Of a stretch of DNA of 64,000 nucleotides, positions 45,734 to 53,820 are shown in pieces. Made by a program: the position numbers and the translations under genes. The stretch spans positions 62,001 to 126,000 of the forward strand of contig CAZDCK010000001.1 of NCBI GenBank assembly GCA_964503965.1, given 5' to 3'. This DNA comes from Eutrophocola sp964503965 (GTDB taxonomy: Bacteria; Pseudomonadota; Gammaproteobacteria; Pseudomonadales; Pseudohongiellaceae). The notes under the pieces were generated by a model. It worked only from the letters and a program-made list of their open reading frames with translations, did not search any database and was not told the origin of the DNA. Each line of letters begins with the position of its first letter. Position 1 is the first letter of the stretch.

Positions 45734-47008
45734 TTATTTTTTCAGCTTCGGCCTGGCTTTTGCCTTGCTTTTAGCGGCCACTTTGGCCTTGGCCTTTGAT
45801 TTAGCCCGGGCTGGAGAGCTGGCAACGGATTTTTTAGCAGGCGCCTTCTTGCCAGACGGTTTCACGGCTTTCTTTGCTGCCTTCTTCTTTGGACTGACCT
45901 TCGAAGCTTTCGCACCTTTCAACGCACCTTTGGCTTTACCCTTGCTGCTACCCTTGCTGTTTCCCGGCGTTGTCCGGCTTGTCCGCTGACTATTGCCCAG
46001 TGGGAGTACCGGCGTATCCGTTTCAGCTAAAGATTGACTGCTTTGCTGGGCTTCCTCATTGCCCTCGACACCGAACCAGGTCCGACTCAGCTCATCATGG
46101 ACATCTGCAATGGAAATCTGGAGTTCATCAATGAATTCCAGTAGCCCGTTTTCAAGCAGGTGGAAGACATTCGCTTCGGAGGTAATCCGTTTTACCCGAT
46201 CAACAGCCATCTGCACATCGTCATGGTTGGGCAATTGTTCAAGGTTGCTACTGACGGCATCCAGGCAATAATTAACCGCCTTGGGGAACTCATTATCCTG
46301 CAGCATGAAACGCACGACACCTTCTCCACCAACACGGTTCGCCACATTCTGGCGATAGGCCTGGTAACCACTGAGACTGCGCAGGATATTCATCCAGATA
46401 ACATTCTCAAAGGGCTCGAGGAAGTTACTTTTTTTGCGGAATTTAGCGAAGGCGGGCAACAGTGAAAAGGACCCGACATCCACAATGCGGGTTGTCATGT
46501 CAGCCCTTTCCAGCATGCGACCGAGCTGAATAAACGTATAGGCAGTATTATGGGCCATACTGCCTGACAACATTCCGGCAAGGCGCTGACAATCGGCAAT
46601 CATCACATGGAACAACTCACGGCGGGACTTGCGTCCCACTCCGGAGGCGATGGATTCTTTTGACTGGAGATAAAGCGCATTGATCTGCTCCCAGGCTTCC
46701 GAAGGAATTATTTCCCGGGTGGTTCTGCCATTTTCACGGAGCATTTTCAGGCAGCTGATAATGGATGAGGGATTATCCTGATCAGCAAGCAGATACCTGA
46801 CAACATTGGTTTCAGTGACGGCATTGTACTTTTCGTTGTACGTCTCGTTACTGCCCGTAATATCCAGCAGTATTCCCCAGCCGATATTGGAATCACGCGG
46901 CAAATCGAAAAGCATGGAGGAATAAACATCCATCAGGCGGGCAGAATTCTCTACCCGTTCTACATAGCGGCCCAGCCAGTACACTCTTTCTGCAACACTC
47001 GATAACAT
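45734..47008 (-). CDS. alpha-E domain protein (DUF403) with a Lys/Ala-rich tail
   Basis: 424 aa. Residues 1 to about 315 are an alpha-E domain (MLSSVAERVYWLGRYVERVE, then GRMLERADMTTRIVDV and SYQAYRQNVANR-like blocks). These helical proteins are encoded with ATP-grasp peptide ligases and Anbu. Residues about 340-424 form an extra, strongly basic tail of repeated KAK, KKA and AKS units, like histone H1 or AlgP tails; the family normally stops near 310-320. Convergent with Anbu and co-directional with the ATP-grasp gene upstream. Confidence 0.9.
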   Translation of the reverse strand: MLSSVAERVYWLGRYVERVENSARLMDVYSSMLFDLPRDSNIGWGILLDITGSNETYNEKYNAVTETNVVRYLLADQDNPSSIISCLKMLRENGRTTREIIPSEAWEQINALYLQSKESIASGVGRKSRRELFHVMIADCQRLAGMLSGSMAHNTAYTFIQLGRMLERADMTTRIVDVGSFSLLPAFAKFRKKSNFLEPFENVIWMNILRSLSGYQAYRQNVANRVGGEGVVRFMLQDNEFPKAVNYCLDAVSSNLEQLPNHDDVQMAVDRVKRITSEANVFHLLENGLLEFIDELQISIADVHDELSRTWFGVEGNEEAQQSSQSLAETDTPVLPLGNSQRTSRTTPGNSKGSSKGKAKGALKGAKASKVSPKKKAAKKAVKPSGKKAPAKKSVASSPARAKSKAKAKVAAKSKAKARPKLKK

Positions 47009-47128
47009 AAAATTATTTTAGGTTTATTCCTGCCTCAAATGATTGGTTAGAATAAAAAGCCAAAGAAAAGGAGATGGATAGGAGGTTTTCGCAATATATT
47101 GGTCTCATCTCCAACTTGTATCCTCAAG

Positions 47129-48568
47129 CTAATCCTCAACAATCCACGTATCCTTGCTGCCCCCGCCCTGGGATGAATTCACCACATAGGATCCCTTGAT
47201 CATGGCAACTCGAGTCAAACCACCGGCAGTTACATAGCTGTTCTTGCCTTGCAGAATGAATGGTCGCAGATCGATATGTCGAGGCTCTGCATTTTTATCC
47301 CCCATGACTGGTGCCGTCGACAACGATATCAGGGGCTGGGCCATGTAGTTGCGGGGATTTGCCTTGATCTTCCTGGCGAAAGCTTCCCGTTCCTTTTTAC
47401 TGGCCTGAGGTCCCATCAACATGCCGTAACCACCGGACTCATTGGCAGGTTTGACAACCAGCTTGTCGAGATTTTCCAGTACATGCTGGCGTTGCAACTT
47501 GTCACTGCATATATAGCTGGGGACATTCGACAGAATCGGGTCTTCACCAAGATAATATTTGATGATCTGGGGAACGTAAGTATAGATAATCTTGTCATCA
47601 GCCACACCGGCTCCCGGTGCATTGGCCAGGCCCACATTGCCTTTGAGCCAGGCACGCATCAGTCCTTTTACACCCAGGGCTGAATCCGGATTGAAGACTT
47701 CGGGATCCAGGAACATGTCGTCGATACGGCGATAGATCACATCAACAGGAGCAAGACCACTGATGTTTTTCATGAACACGTGATCATTTTCAACCACAAG
47801 GTCACTTCCCTGTACGAGTTCAGCTCCCATGCGCTGGGCAAGATAGGAGTGTTCAAAATAGGCCGAGTTATATATTCCCGGAGTCAGGACAACCACCTCC
47901 GGGTAATCCTTGGGTGTAGGCGAAATGTCAGCCAGCGTGTCGAAAAGTTTGTCTGGATACTCTGTAATAGGGTGGATATCGTAGTTCTCGAACAGTTCCG
48001 GAAACACCCGTTTTGTAACTGTGCGGTTCTCAAGCATGTAAGACACACCGGAAGGTACCCGGAGATTATCCTCAAGCACATAGAAAAGACCGTCATCGCC
48101 ACGAATCAGGTCTGTTCCACAGACATGAGCCCATACACCATGTAGGGGATTGATTCCCCGGCATTCCTTTCGAAAATTACCCGAATCGTATATCAGCTCC
48201 CGTGGAACTACTTTATCCCTGAGGATCTTGCCATCGTTGTATATGTCATTAATGAAGCAGTTAAGGGCACGCAAGCGCTGCTCGAGCCCACGACTGGTTT
48301 TTTCCCACTCAGTGGCCGTAATAATCCGGGGAATAATATCGAAGGGCCATTCCCTGTCTATATTTCCTGCATCACTATAGACCGTGAAGGAAATTCCCAT
48401 GGTCTTGATAGCAGCAGCAACAGACTGGTTCCTGTGTTGCAGTTCTTCGGGGGAAAGGGAGGCAAGATACCTGGCCAGTGCCCTGGCGGCTTTACGGGGT
48501 TTTCCTGGTGACGCAATTAACTCGTCATAAAAATCACCTGGATGATATGATTTCCAATCAATCTTCAT
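47129..48568 (-). CDS. circularly permuted type 2 ATP-grasp protein
   Basis: 479 aa. RGINPLHGVWAHVCGTDLIRG-like central region, FYVLEDNLRVPSGVSYMLENR, and VVKPANESGGYGMLMGP are signatures of the circularly permuted ATP-grasp family (DUF404/407). The C-terminus has HIDLRPFILQG and GGLTRVAMIKGSYVVNSSQGGGSKDTW. It is thought to ligate a carboxylate to an amine, perhaps making a peptide tag. Part of the Anbu cluster, 120 nt before the alpha-E gene. Confidence 0.93.
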   Translation of the reverse strand: MKIDWKSYHPGDFYDELIASPGKPRKAARALARYLASLSPEELQHRNQSVAAAIKTMGISFTVYSDAGNIDREWPFDIIPRIITATEWEKTSRGLEQRLRALNCFINDIYNDGKILRDKVVPRELIYDSGNFRKECRGINPLHGVWAHVCGTDLIRGDDGLFYVLEDNLRVPSGVSYMLENRTVTKRVFPELFENYDIHPITEYPDKLFDTLADISPTPKDYPEVVVLTPGIYNSAYFEHSYLAQRMGAELVQGSDLVVENDHVFMKNISGLAPVDVIYRRIDDMFLDPEVFNPDSALGVKGLMRAWLKGNVGLANAPGAGVADDKIIYTYVPQIIKYYLGEDPILSNVPSYICSDKLQRQHVLENLDKLVVKPANESGGYGMLMGPQASKKEREAFARKIKANPRNYMAQPLISLSTAPVMGDKNAEPRHIDLRPFILQGKNSYVTAGGLTRVAMIKGSYVVNSSQGGGSKDTWIVED

Positions 48569-48867
48569 GGAAAAGACCGGACCTCCGGCTCGATAATTCA
48601 GGATTTGTCAGTTACCTTGGTTTATATAGTGTATTCACAGGCCAGTCCAGACAATCAAACTGGCTATATCGATTTAAACGTGAAATTTTCAAAACTGATT
48701 CATCGTCATTATTCAATCACATATGTTCTTTTTGAACTATTTCAAGGGCTAGAAAAATATTTTTTACATTTGAAATGTCTCCCAAAAAAATGCGGCAAAA
48801 ATTATGACTGTGCAAAAAGCATGATAGTCAACCAAACAGGCAACAGTAGCATTCAGGCTCCGACACT
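48569..48867. other. AT-rich gene-free region between ATP-grasp gene and transglutaminase remnant
   Basis: About 300 nt, clearly richer in A/T than the neighbours. It must hold the ATP-grasp promoter (minus) and the former transglutaminase promoter (plus). No gene or strong hairpin seen. Confidence 0.5.
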
Positions 48868-49215
48868 ATGACAATCAAGATCGCGATAAAACACCACACT
48901 GAATATCATTTTGACCGTCTTACCGATATTCTCCCCCATGTGGTAAGACTGCGTCCGGCGCCACATTGTCGAACGCCGATTAATTCATATTCCTTGAAAG
49001 TAGAGCCTGAAAACCACTTCATCAACTGGTAGCAGGACCCTTTTGCCAACCACCTTGCCAGACTCGTTTTTCCCGAGAAGTCACGCAAACTCATTCTTGA
49101 TGTGGAAGTGATAGCGGACATGACTGTTATCAATCCTTTCGACTTTTTTCTTGATGCACAGTTTGAAAAATTTCCCTTTCGCTACGACAAGCAGGTCAAG
49201 AAAGACCTTGCGGAA
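48868..49215 (+). pseudogene. 5' fragment of the Anbu-cluster transglutaminase-like protein, with an in-frame amber codon
   Basis: From ATG 48868 the frame reads the N-terminus of the large transglutaminase/DUF2126 family: YHFDRLTDILPHVVRLRPAPH, then CRTPINSYSLKVEPENHFINW, TAG (49030-49032), QDPFANHLARLVFPEKSRK and VIADMTVINPFDFFLDAQFEKFPF. The family has Gln (CAG) where TAG stands (WQQDP). Similarity stops near 49190-49215, after about 116 codons of an expected 1,000 or more, where a truncated isocitrate dehydrogenase begins on the other strand. It is dead by both truncation and stop codon. Confidence 0.85.
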
Positions 49216-49767
49216 CAGACCATCAGTCATTTTCATGATGTTGTCCTTGGTCATGCAGGTAACTTTTTTACGACCATGATGCCGAGCGTATTCAAAAGCA
49301 TAGCGGATGATACGTTCACACCCGGAGCGACTCATGAGTTTCAGGCACTGGTACACTTCCTGGGTCTGTCTATGCTCTATGCCTGCATACAGGTCCTCCT
49401 CGTTTTCACGAATAACCACCAGATCCAGTTCCGGGTGCTTTGTCTTGATAAAGGGAGAGTAGGATTTCACCGGACGAATATTTGAGAATAAACCAAGCGT
49501 CTTACGGATAGTGACATTCAGGCTTTTGTATCCACCGCCCTGTGGCGTGGTGATAGGTGCCTTGTAAATGACCTTGTTATTGACGATCTTGTCCCAGTCT
49601 TCTGGTCGAATACCAGACGTATGACCTGACAGATAACACTGCTCACCAGTTTCTATGGTGTCGTACTCAAGTTCAGCCCCTGCCGCATCCATGATCTGCA
49701 AACAGGCATCCATGATTTCAGGCCCAATTCCATCGCCATACGCTACCGTAATCTTATCGCTCATCAT
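49081..49767 (-). pseudogene. 5' fragment of isocitrate/isopropylmalate-type dehydrogenase
   Basis: From ATG 49767, residues 1-189 match NAD(P)-isocitrate dehydrogenase of the long (about 480 aa) type: TVAYGDGIGPEIMDA, LNVTIRKTLGLFSNIRP, VIRENEEDLYAGIEHRQT and TKDNIMKMTDGLFRKVF. The similarity ends at about 49200. The frame continues to a stop at 49081 with residues that are only the complement of the transglutaminase fragment. The Mg-binding Asp residues and most of the C-terminal half are missing, so no activity is expected. Confidence 0.88.
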
Positions 49768-49842
49768 CTACTCCACTCGATGTCAGTTGTTCAACATTAT
49801 TGTTTGAATCGGCGCGCAGTTTAGGGGTATGGCAATACATAT

Positions 49843-49880
49843 GTAAAATATATAATATATATGTTATATATCTATTTTAC
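49843..49880. promoter_or_regulatory. AT-rich inverted repeat between dehydrogenase fragment and LysR gene
   Basis: Perfect arms GTAAAATA (49843-49850) and TATTTTAC (49873-49880) enclose an alternating TA tract. The position, 29 nt before the LysR-type regulator gene and divergent from the dehydrogenase remnant, suits an autoregulatory LysR operator. Confidence 0.4.
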
Positions 49881-49908
49881 TTATATATAAAATTTGGGGT
49901 CGCCTTGT

Positions 49909-50778
49909 ATGGAATGGATCAATTTCAGACAGCTGTATGCATTCTGGATGGTATGCAAGCATGGCGGTTTCCAGAACGCCGCCAACAGGATGTTTGTCTC
50001 CCAGTCAGCGATCAGTGATCATGTTGCACAGCTGGAAGATTATTTTGAGGAAAAATTGTTTGATCGGACGACCCGATCAGTAAAACTCACAAAAGTCGGC
50101 AGCGACCTGATGAAATATGCTGAGTCCATTTTTAGCCAGAGCCGTGAAATAAACCAGGTTATCCGCGATAAACAGGACATAGGTGCACCCAAAAGCCTCA
50201 ATGTCGGCATGGTTGGCGGCATATCAAGAAACTTTGTTTTTCGCAGCCTCTCGAAAATTCTTGGTCAAAACCCGGATACAAAGATTGATGTGATAAGTGG
50301 CGCCTATGAAGAGCTTATCTATCTCCTGCGCACCTATGAACTTGATCTGATTATTTCCTTTGAAGTACCGCAGAAAAAAGATCTCGGGACTTTTGCCTAC
50401 AGCACCATAGGTAACAGTGCCTTGTGCCTGGCCGGAAAAAAACGACTCATCAACCTGGCTAAAAGAGGGGGAAATGATAAAGCACTGGATCTATATAATT
50501 TCAAACATCCTTTTGAAAGGGACATAGTGAAAGATGTGCTGGAAAAACGCATGAAACTGCGAATCAATCCCCGATTGGAAACTGATGATATTTCTCTGCT
50601 GCGTTTTTTTGCCAACTCGGGAGAAGGACTTGTCATGATTCCGGAAGTCGGTGTTCAGGAAGATGTAAAGAACGCCATCCTGGGAAAACTATCACTAAAA
50701 AGACTTCCTGCCATCAATTTCCATGCAATCTACCTCAAGGATAGCCTGCACCAGGAAATGATTAAGGACCTGTTCTGA
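49909..50778 (+). CDS. LysR-family regulator (NhaR-like)
   Basis: 289 aa from ATG 49909, with TTGGGG upstream. FRQLYAFWMVCKHGGFQNAANRM and FVSQSAISDHVAQLEDYFEE form the HTH region; the opening NFRQLYAFW resembles NhaR (NYNHLYYFW). The effector domain contains GMVGGISRNFVFRSLSKIL and NSGEGLVMIPEVGV. In an intact genome it probably controlled the divergent isocitrate dehydrogenase gene, of which only a fragment remains. Its target may therefore be lost. Confidence 0.87.
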   Translation: MEWINFRQLYAFWMVCKHGGFQNAANRMFVSQSAISDHVAQLEDYFEEKLFDRTTRSVKLTKVGSDLMKYAESIFSQSREINQVIRDKQDIGAPKSLNVGMVGGISRNFVFRSLSKILGQNPDTKIDVISGAYEELIYLLRTYELDLIISFEVPQKKDLGTFAYSTIGNSALCLAGKKRLINLAKRGGNDKALDLYNFKHPFERDIVKDVLEKRMKLRINPRLETDDISLLRFFANSGEGLVMIPEVGVQEDVKNAILGKLSLKRLPAINFHAIYLKDSLHQEMIKDLF

Positions 50779-50780
50779 TA

Positions 50781-51587
50781 TTACTGGTCAATTCCCAGCA
50801 TTCTGTCGGGATCCAGGTTGTTTTCCTGGCATAGATAATCAAAAGGCTCTACACCGTCTCCCCAGGTAAGGAACCAGCCACCTGTCCATGGTTGCGTATA
50901 GGCACCAGGATCATCAATGGTGATTTCGTAGCGCAGGCGCCCCCAGTCGGGACGGGAAAATTTTTCTAGCGTTGTGAGTTGCTCAGTATGGGGATACCCG
51001 CCGCGGCTGATCCAGAAACCCGTATTGAATCCCCTGGTTTCAACTACCAATGTGTCATTTTCCCAGTGCCCTATGGAATATCCATACCAGCTCGGCTCGA
51101 TTGTTTCAGGGAACTCCCGGTCATCCACCCAGATTCGGCGCCAGGAATGGGGAGCCCCTACATTGATGATGATCATCTCTTCTCCCAGATCCAGAAATTC
51201 CATTCCATAAGGAGTATGAAACATCCTCGCGCCACCTGATGGTTTACAGCGCGTGTGGGGATCATAGGCACCGCCTTTTTCACGACGTTCTGCATGCAGC
51301 TCTGCTGCCCAGGGCAGGAAAGGTACCTCGTCATAATCCAGAGCCTCCGGGATATTGAAATCACGGGAATTGGGTCGCGTGTTTGCAAGTGTTCCCAGAA
51401 GTCCCTGCCAGTTACCTACCCTGTCTGATGTACCAGTAAAACTGGGATGACCGAACTCATTGCGTGGAACAGGCATAGCATCGAATTCAGGCTCCTGCTG
51501 GGCAAGAGTCGACAAGGGAAAAAAGATAAAAGGTAAAAGCAGCCCGACTGCTGACTTCAGCGCCAATTTCTTGAATGTACCATGCAT
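50781..51587 (-). CDS. secreted protein of the GHSxGHWEGDTLVV family (copy D)
   Basis: 268 aa from ATG 51587, preceded by AGGGGACAGG. The signal peptide ends STLAQ. Family blocks: CKPSGGARMF, IWVDDREFPE, YGYSIGHWENDTLVVET, GFNTGFW, YPHTEQL, FSRPDWG, TIDDPGAYTQPW and CQENN. It is the last gene of a four-gene operon (53433 to 50781) holding another copy of the family and a DUF6152 gene between them. No catalytic residues can be named. Confidence 0.86.
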   Translation of the reverse strand: MHGTFKKLALKSAVGLLLPFIFFPLSTLAQQEPEFDAMPVPRNEFGHPSFTGTSDRVGNWQGLLGTLANTRPNSRDFNIPEALDYDEVPFLPWAAELHAERREKGGAYDPHTRCKPSGGARMFHTPYGMEFLDLGEEMIIINVGAPHSWRRIWVDDREFPETIEPSWYGYSIGHWENDTLVVETRGFNTGFWISRGGYPHTEQLTTLEKFSRPDWGRLRYEITIDDPGAYTQPWTGGWFLTWGDGVEPFDYLCQENNLDPDRMLGIDQ

Positions 51588-51644
51588 AACCTGTCCCCTA
51601 CCGTTAACCTGATTCCGACCTTCAGCCATTATCCGTCATACCGC

Positions 51645-52073
51645 TCAGTCATTACCGCCACCGGTTAGCGTCTGGTCCTCGCTGGATGCAGCACCCAGTA
51701 ACTTATCCTGGGCAACCAGCTTCACGGAACGAGCATTGGCGGTGAGACTGCCATCCCGGGCACGGGTAGCTTCCACCAGCAGTTCATCACCTATCTGCAT
51801 ATCATTTTTTTTCCACCCCCTGTTTTGCAGCATGTGGGGAGGGCCCATTTCTATGCCCCAGTTTTCCCATTCGCCACTTTCTGCATTTTCCACATCAATA
51901 TAGAAATAGACATGGGGGTTATACCACTCCACTTTGGTGACATAGCCCTGCAAAGTCACCGGTTTGTTTGAATCATACTGGGCCGCAAATGAATGATGGG
52001 CCTGGACCTGGCTGACGCCCAACCAGATGCTGAAAAATGTAACTATAAATAGTGAATTCCTGAGTAATTTCAT
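51645..52073 (-). CDS. DUF6152 secreted protein
   Basis: 142 aa from ATG 52073, with GAGGA 7 nt upstream. The signal peptide ends VQA, leaving His26-His27-Ser at the mature N-terminus. The core is VTLQGYVTKVEWYNPHVYFYI, with His54 in NPH, then WGIEMGPPHMLQNRGW and GDELLVEATRARDG. Adjacent genes on both sides belong to the GHSxGHWEGDTLVV family. The spacing between the first mature His and the NPH His is 28 residues, 27 in the other two DUF6152 sequences here. Confidence 0.88.
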   Translation of the reverse strand: MKLLRNSLFIVTFFSIWLGVSQVQAHHSFAAQYDSNKPVTLQGYVTKVEWYNPHVYFYIDVENAESGEWENWGIEMGPPHMLQNRGWKKNDMQIGDELLVEATRARDGSLTANARSVKLVAQDKLLGAASSEDQTLTGGGND

Positions 52074-52162
52074 CGCCTGTTCCTCGTATCTGACCTGCAT
52101 AACATCATTTTACAGCCCGCTTTTATGTCTCTGATTATTCAGTACTTTGGCTGTTAATCCCT

Positions 52163-53041
52163 TTATCCCCGGTTCCCTGTGTACTGGTCCATGGCTTCAA
52201 CCTCTTCACAGAAATTCTCCTCAATGTCCCCATCCATCCAGTCCAGAGTCCAGGATGAGGTCCACGTTCTTGTGTAGGTCCGGGGATCATTGATTTCCAC
52301 TTCATATTGTAAGGTCTGGTAATCCGGTCGACTGAATCTTTCCACTAATGACAGTGCCGGGGTGTGGGGTAGTCCACCATTGGAAAACCAGAAGCGATCA
52401 TTGAAACCGCTGGACTCAACAACCAGCGTATCCCCCTCCCAATGACCAGCAGAATGTCCGTAATAAGTGCCAGCTACCTCATCAGGATTTGGCGGTTGCC
52501 GACCATCCATGTGAATCAGTCGCCACCCCCTGTTTCCTCCACCGAAAATTATATAGATACGATCATAATTTCTATCCTGGATAATTCGAAAACCACCCTG
52601 GTCATGAAGATGACGGGGACCTGCAGGTGAAATACAGGCATTTACTGGATCATCAGCCAGGCCGTTACCCTGGCGATATTTGTAAAGAGCCAGTGCCCAG
52701 GGCTTGAAGGGAGCCACTTTTTCCGCATTGGCGATATCTGTAAGCAACCCGTTTTCATCCATACTGATATCCACGGAGTCCTCAACCAGTGAATGTTTCG
52801 ATGGACTGCCCCAGTAGCCAAGCTCACCGGGGACCCGATCTAGACGAACCATGCCATCCTCGAAACGCGGAGTTTCCCTGACTGTTTCCGAAACAGCTGA
52901 CACGCCTTCTGCCTGATTAATATCAGACGTTGAGTTGTCCGGCTCACCACAGCCAGTAACCGCAAGAAAAATTACGGCCACGCATGATTTTTTAGCAATA
53001 ATTGGAAGTGCCACTGAATATTTGCCTCTTGTATCTTGCAT
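52163..53041 (-). CDS. lipoprotein of the GHSxGHWEGDTLVV family (copy E)
   Basis: 292 aa; CGGAGACA precedes the ATG. Unlike the other copies it has a lipoprotein signal (AVTG|C), so it is probably membrane-anchored. Blocks: CISPAGPRHLH, IHMDGRQPPN, YGHSAGHWEGDTLVVESSGFN, LPHTPAL, ERFSRPDY, EINDPRTYTRTW and FCEEVE. Closest in pattern to copy D. Second gene of the operon, 11 nt after the small beta-protein gene and 89 nt before the DUF6152 gene. Confidence 0.86.
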   Translation of the reverse strand: MQDTRGKYSVALPIIAKKSCVAVIFLAVTGCGEPDNSTSDINQAEGVSAVSETVRETPRFEDGMVRLDRVPGELGYWGSPSKHSLVEDSVDISMDENGLLTDIANAEKVAPFKPWALALYKYRQGNGLADDPVNACISPAGPRHLHDQGGFRIIQDRNYDRIYIIFGGGNRGWRLIHMDGRQPPNPDEVAGTYYGHSAGHWEGDTLVVESSGFNDRFWFSNGGLPHTPALSLVERFSRPDYQTLQYEVEINDPRTYTRTWTSSWTLDWMDGDIEENFCEEVEAMDQYTGNRG

Positions 53042-53052
53042 CTTGTCTCCGC

Positions 53053-53433
53053 TTACTCGCGCGTAAGCACCAGCGCTGTACTTACATCGCCAATGACCCA
53101 GGTGCCAGAAATCGTCCGGTTGTAGGAGCCGATATTTTCCAGAGCGCCCTCAAACTCTATGGACTCTCCCTCCCGGGAGGTACTACTGAAACGGACCATC
53201 CAGTTCTCTGGGTCCAAGCTGGCTTCCTCAAAGAAAATCATATTACGACCAGGATTGATTCGACCATTGATAGTCTCACCATCCCAGTTCATGACTATGA
53301 CCGCCATAGCCTGCTCCCCGCTGGCCTGTTGCCATTGGCCTCGCCAGGTGCCATCCAGTGGATAGCCTTCCTGGGCCTGGACATTTGCCTGCCACAGAAT
53401 GGATATAATGCAAAGAAACAACAATTGCTTCAT
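53053..53433 (-). CDS. small secreted beta-rich protein of unknown function
   Basis: 126 aa. The signal peptide ends NVQAQ. The mature part has PLDGTWRGQWQQ, MNWDGETINGRINPG, SLDPENWMVRF and NIGSYNRTISGTW, a pattern of short strands as in lipocalin-like or avidin-like barrels. I recognise it as a recurrent secreted type but know no function. It opens the four-gene operon, with GGGGGAAATC before the ATG similar to that of the copy C gene. Confidence 0.78.
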   Translation of the reverse strand: MKQLLFLCIISILWQANVQAQEGYPLDGTWRGQWQQASGEQAMAVIVMNWDGETINGRINPGRNMIFFEEASLDPENWMVRFSSTSREGESIEFEGALENIGSYNRTISGTWVIGDVSTALVLTRE

Positions 53434-53605
53434 GAAATGATTTCCCCCGCTTGTTGTCAGGTGCCCTGGTCTTATTCAGGCTTAAAATATATCCCAGTTT
53501 CATCCAAAAGAAATCATGGCTGACAGCTTTGATCCGAATATGCGGGGTACCAGCCAGCATTTTCCTGATTATTTGCACAATAACGCCTGAATAAGCCGCA
53601 AGTAC

Positions 53606-53633
53606 TTGACATATCAGCATAAAAGTCTATCCT
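53606..53633 (+). promoter_or_regulatory. sigma-70 promoter of the ileS leader
   Basis: A consensus TTGACA (53606-53611) and TATCCT (53628-53633) with 16 nt between them. The expected transcription start is at about 53640, only a few bases before the leader ATG (53642), so the leader would be read from an almost leaderless transcript. Confidence 0.75.
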
Positions 53634-53641
53634 TCACGGCC

Positions 53642-53692
53642 ATGAAAAATGCACTCATCAACTCTTTTATTATTTACATTATTCGGCGCTGA
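53642..53692 (+). CDS. Ile-rich leader peptide upstream of ileS
   Basis: A 16-codon ORF encoding MKNALINSFIIYIIRR, with 5 Ile codons, four of them in two tandem pairs (53669-53674 and 53678-53683). It ends in TGA 39 nt before a Rho-independent terminator that precedes ileS. Size and residue bias parallel the Phe-rich pheM leader of the E. coli phenylalanyl-tRNA synthetase operon. There is no clear ribosome-binding site. I read it as the sensor of charged tRNA-Ile. Confidence 0.78.
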   Translation: MKNALINSFIIYIIRR

Positions 53693-53762
53693 CCGGGGCG
53701 GATGAAGAGTAAATCTTTGAGAAAAGTTTGAAAAACCCGCCACCAGGCGGGTTTTTCTTTTT
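53693..53762 (+). promoter_or_regulatory. transcription attenuator of ileS
   Basis: Terminator stem AAAAACCCGCC (53731-53741) / GGCGGGTTTTT (53746-53756), loop ACCA, then CTTTTT to 53762. A GGCGG at 53697-53701, directly after the leader stop (53692), can pair with CCGCC at 53737-53741 and so break the terminator. A ribosome stalled on the Ile codons leaves GGCGG free (read-through); one that reaches the stop codon covers it (termination). Confidence 0.75.
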
Positions 53763-53820
53763 GGGGACAGTGACTTTTCATTTGAAAAGCCACAATCCCC
53801 CAGTAAAGGCAGACAATAAC

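Noticed and set aside
53728..53820. N-terminal extension of ileS in the same frame
   Set aside because: This stretch is the terminator hairpin and its U-run; IleS homologues begin near the GTG at 53821.
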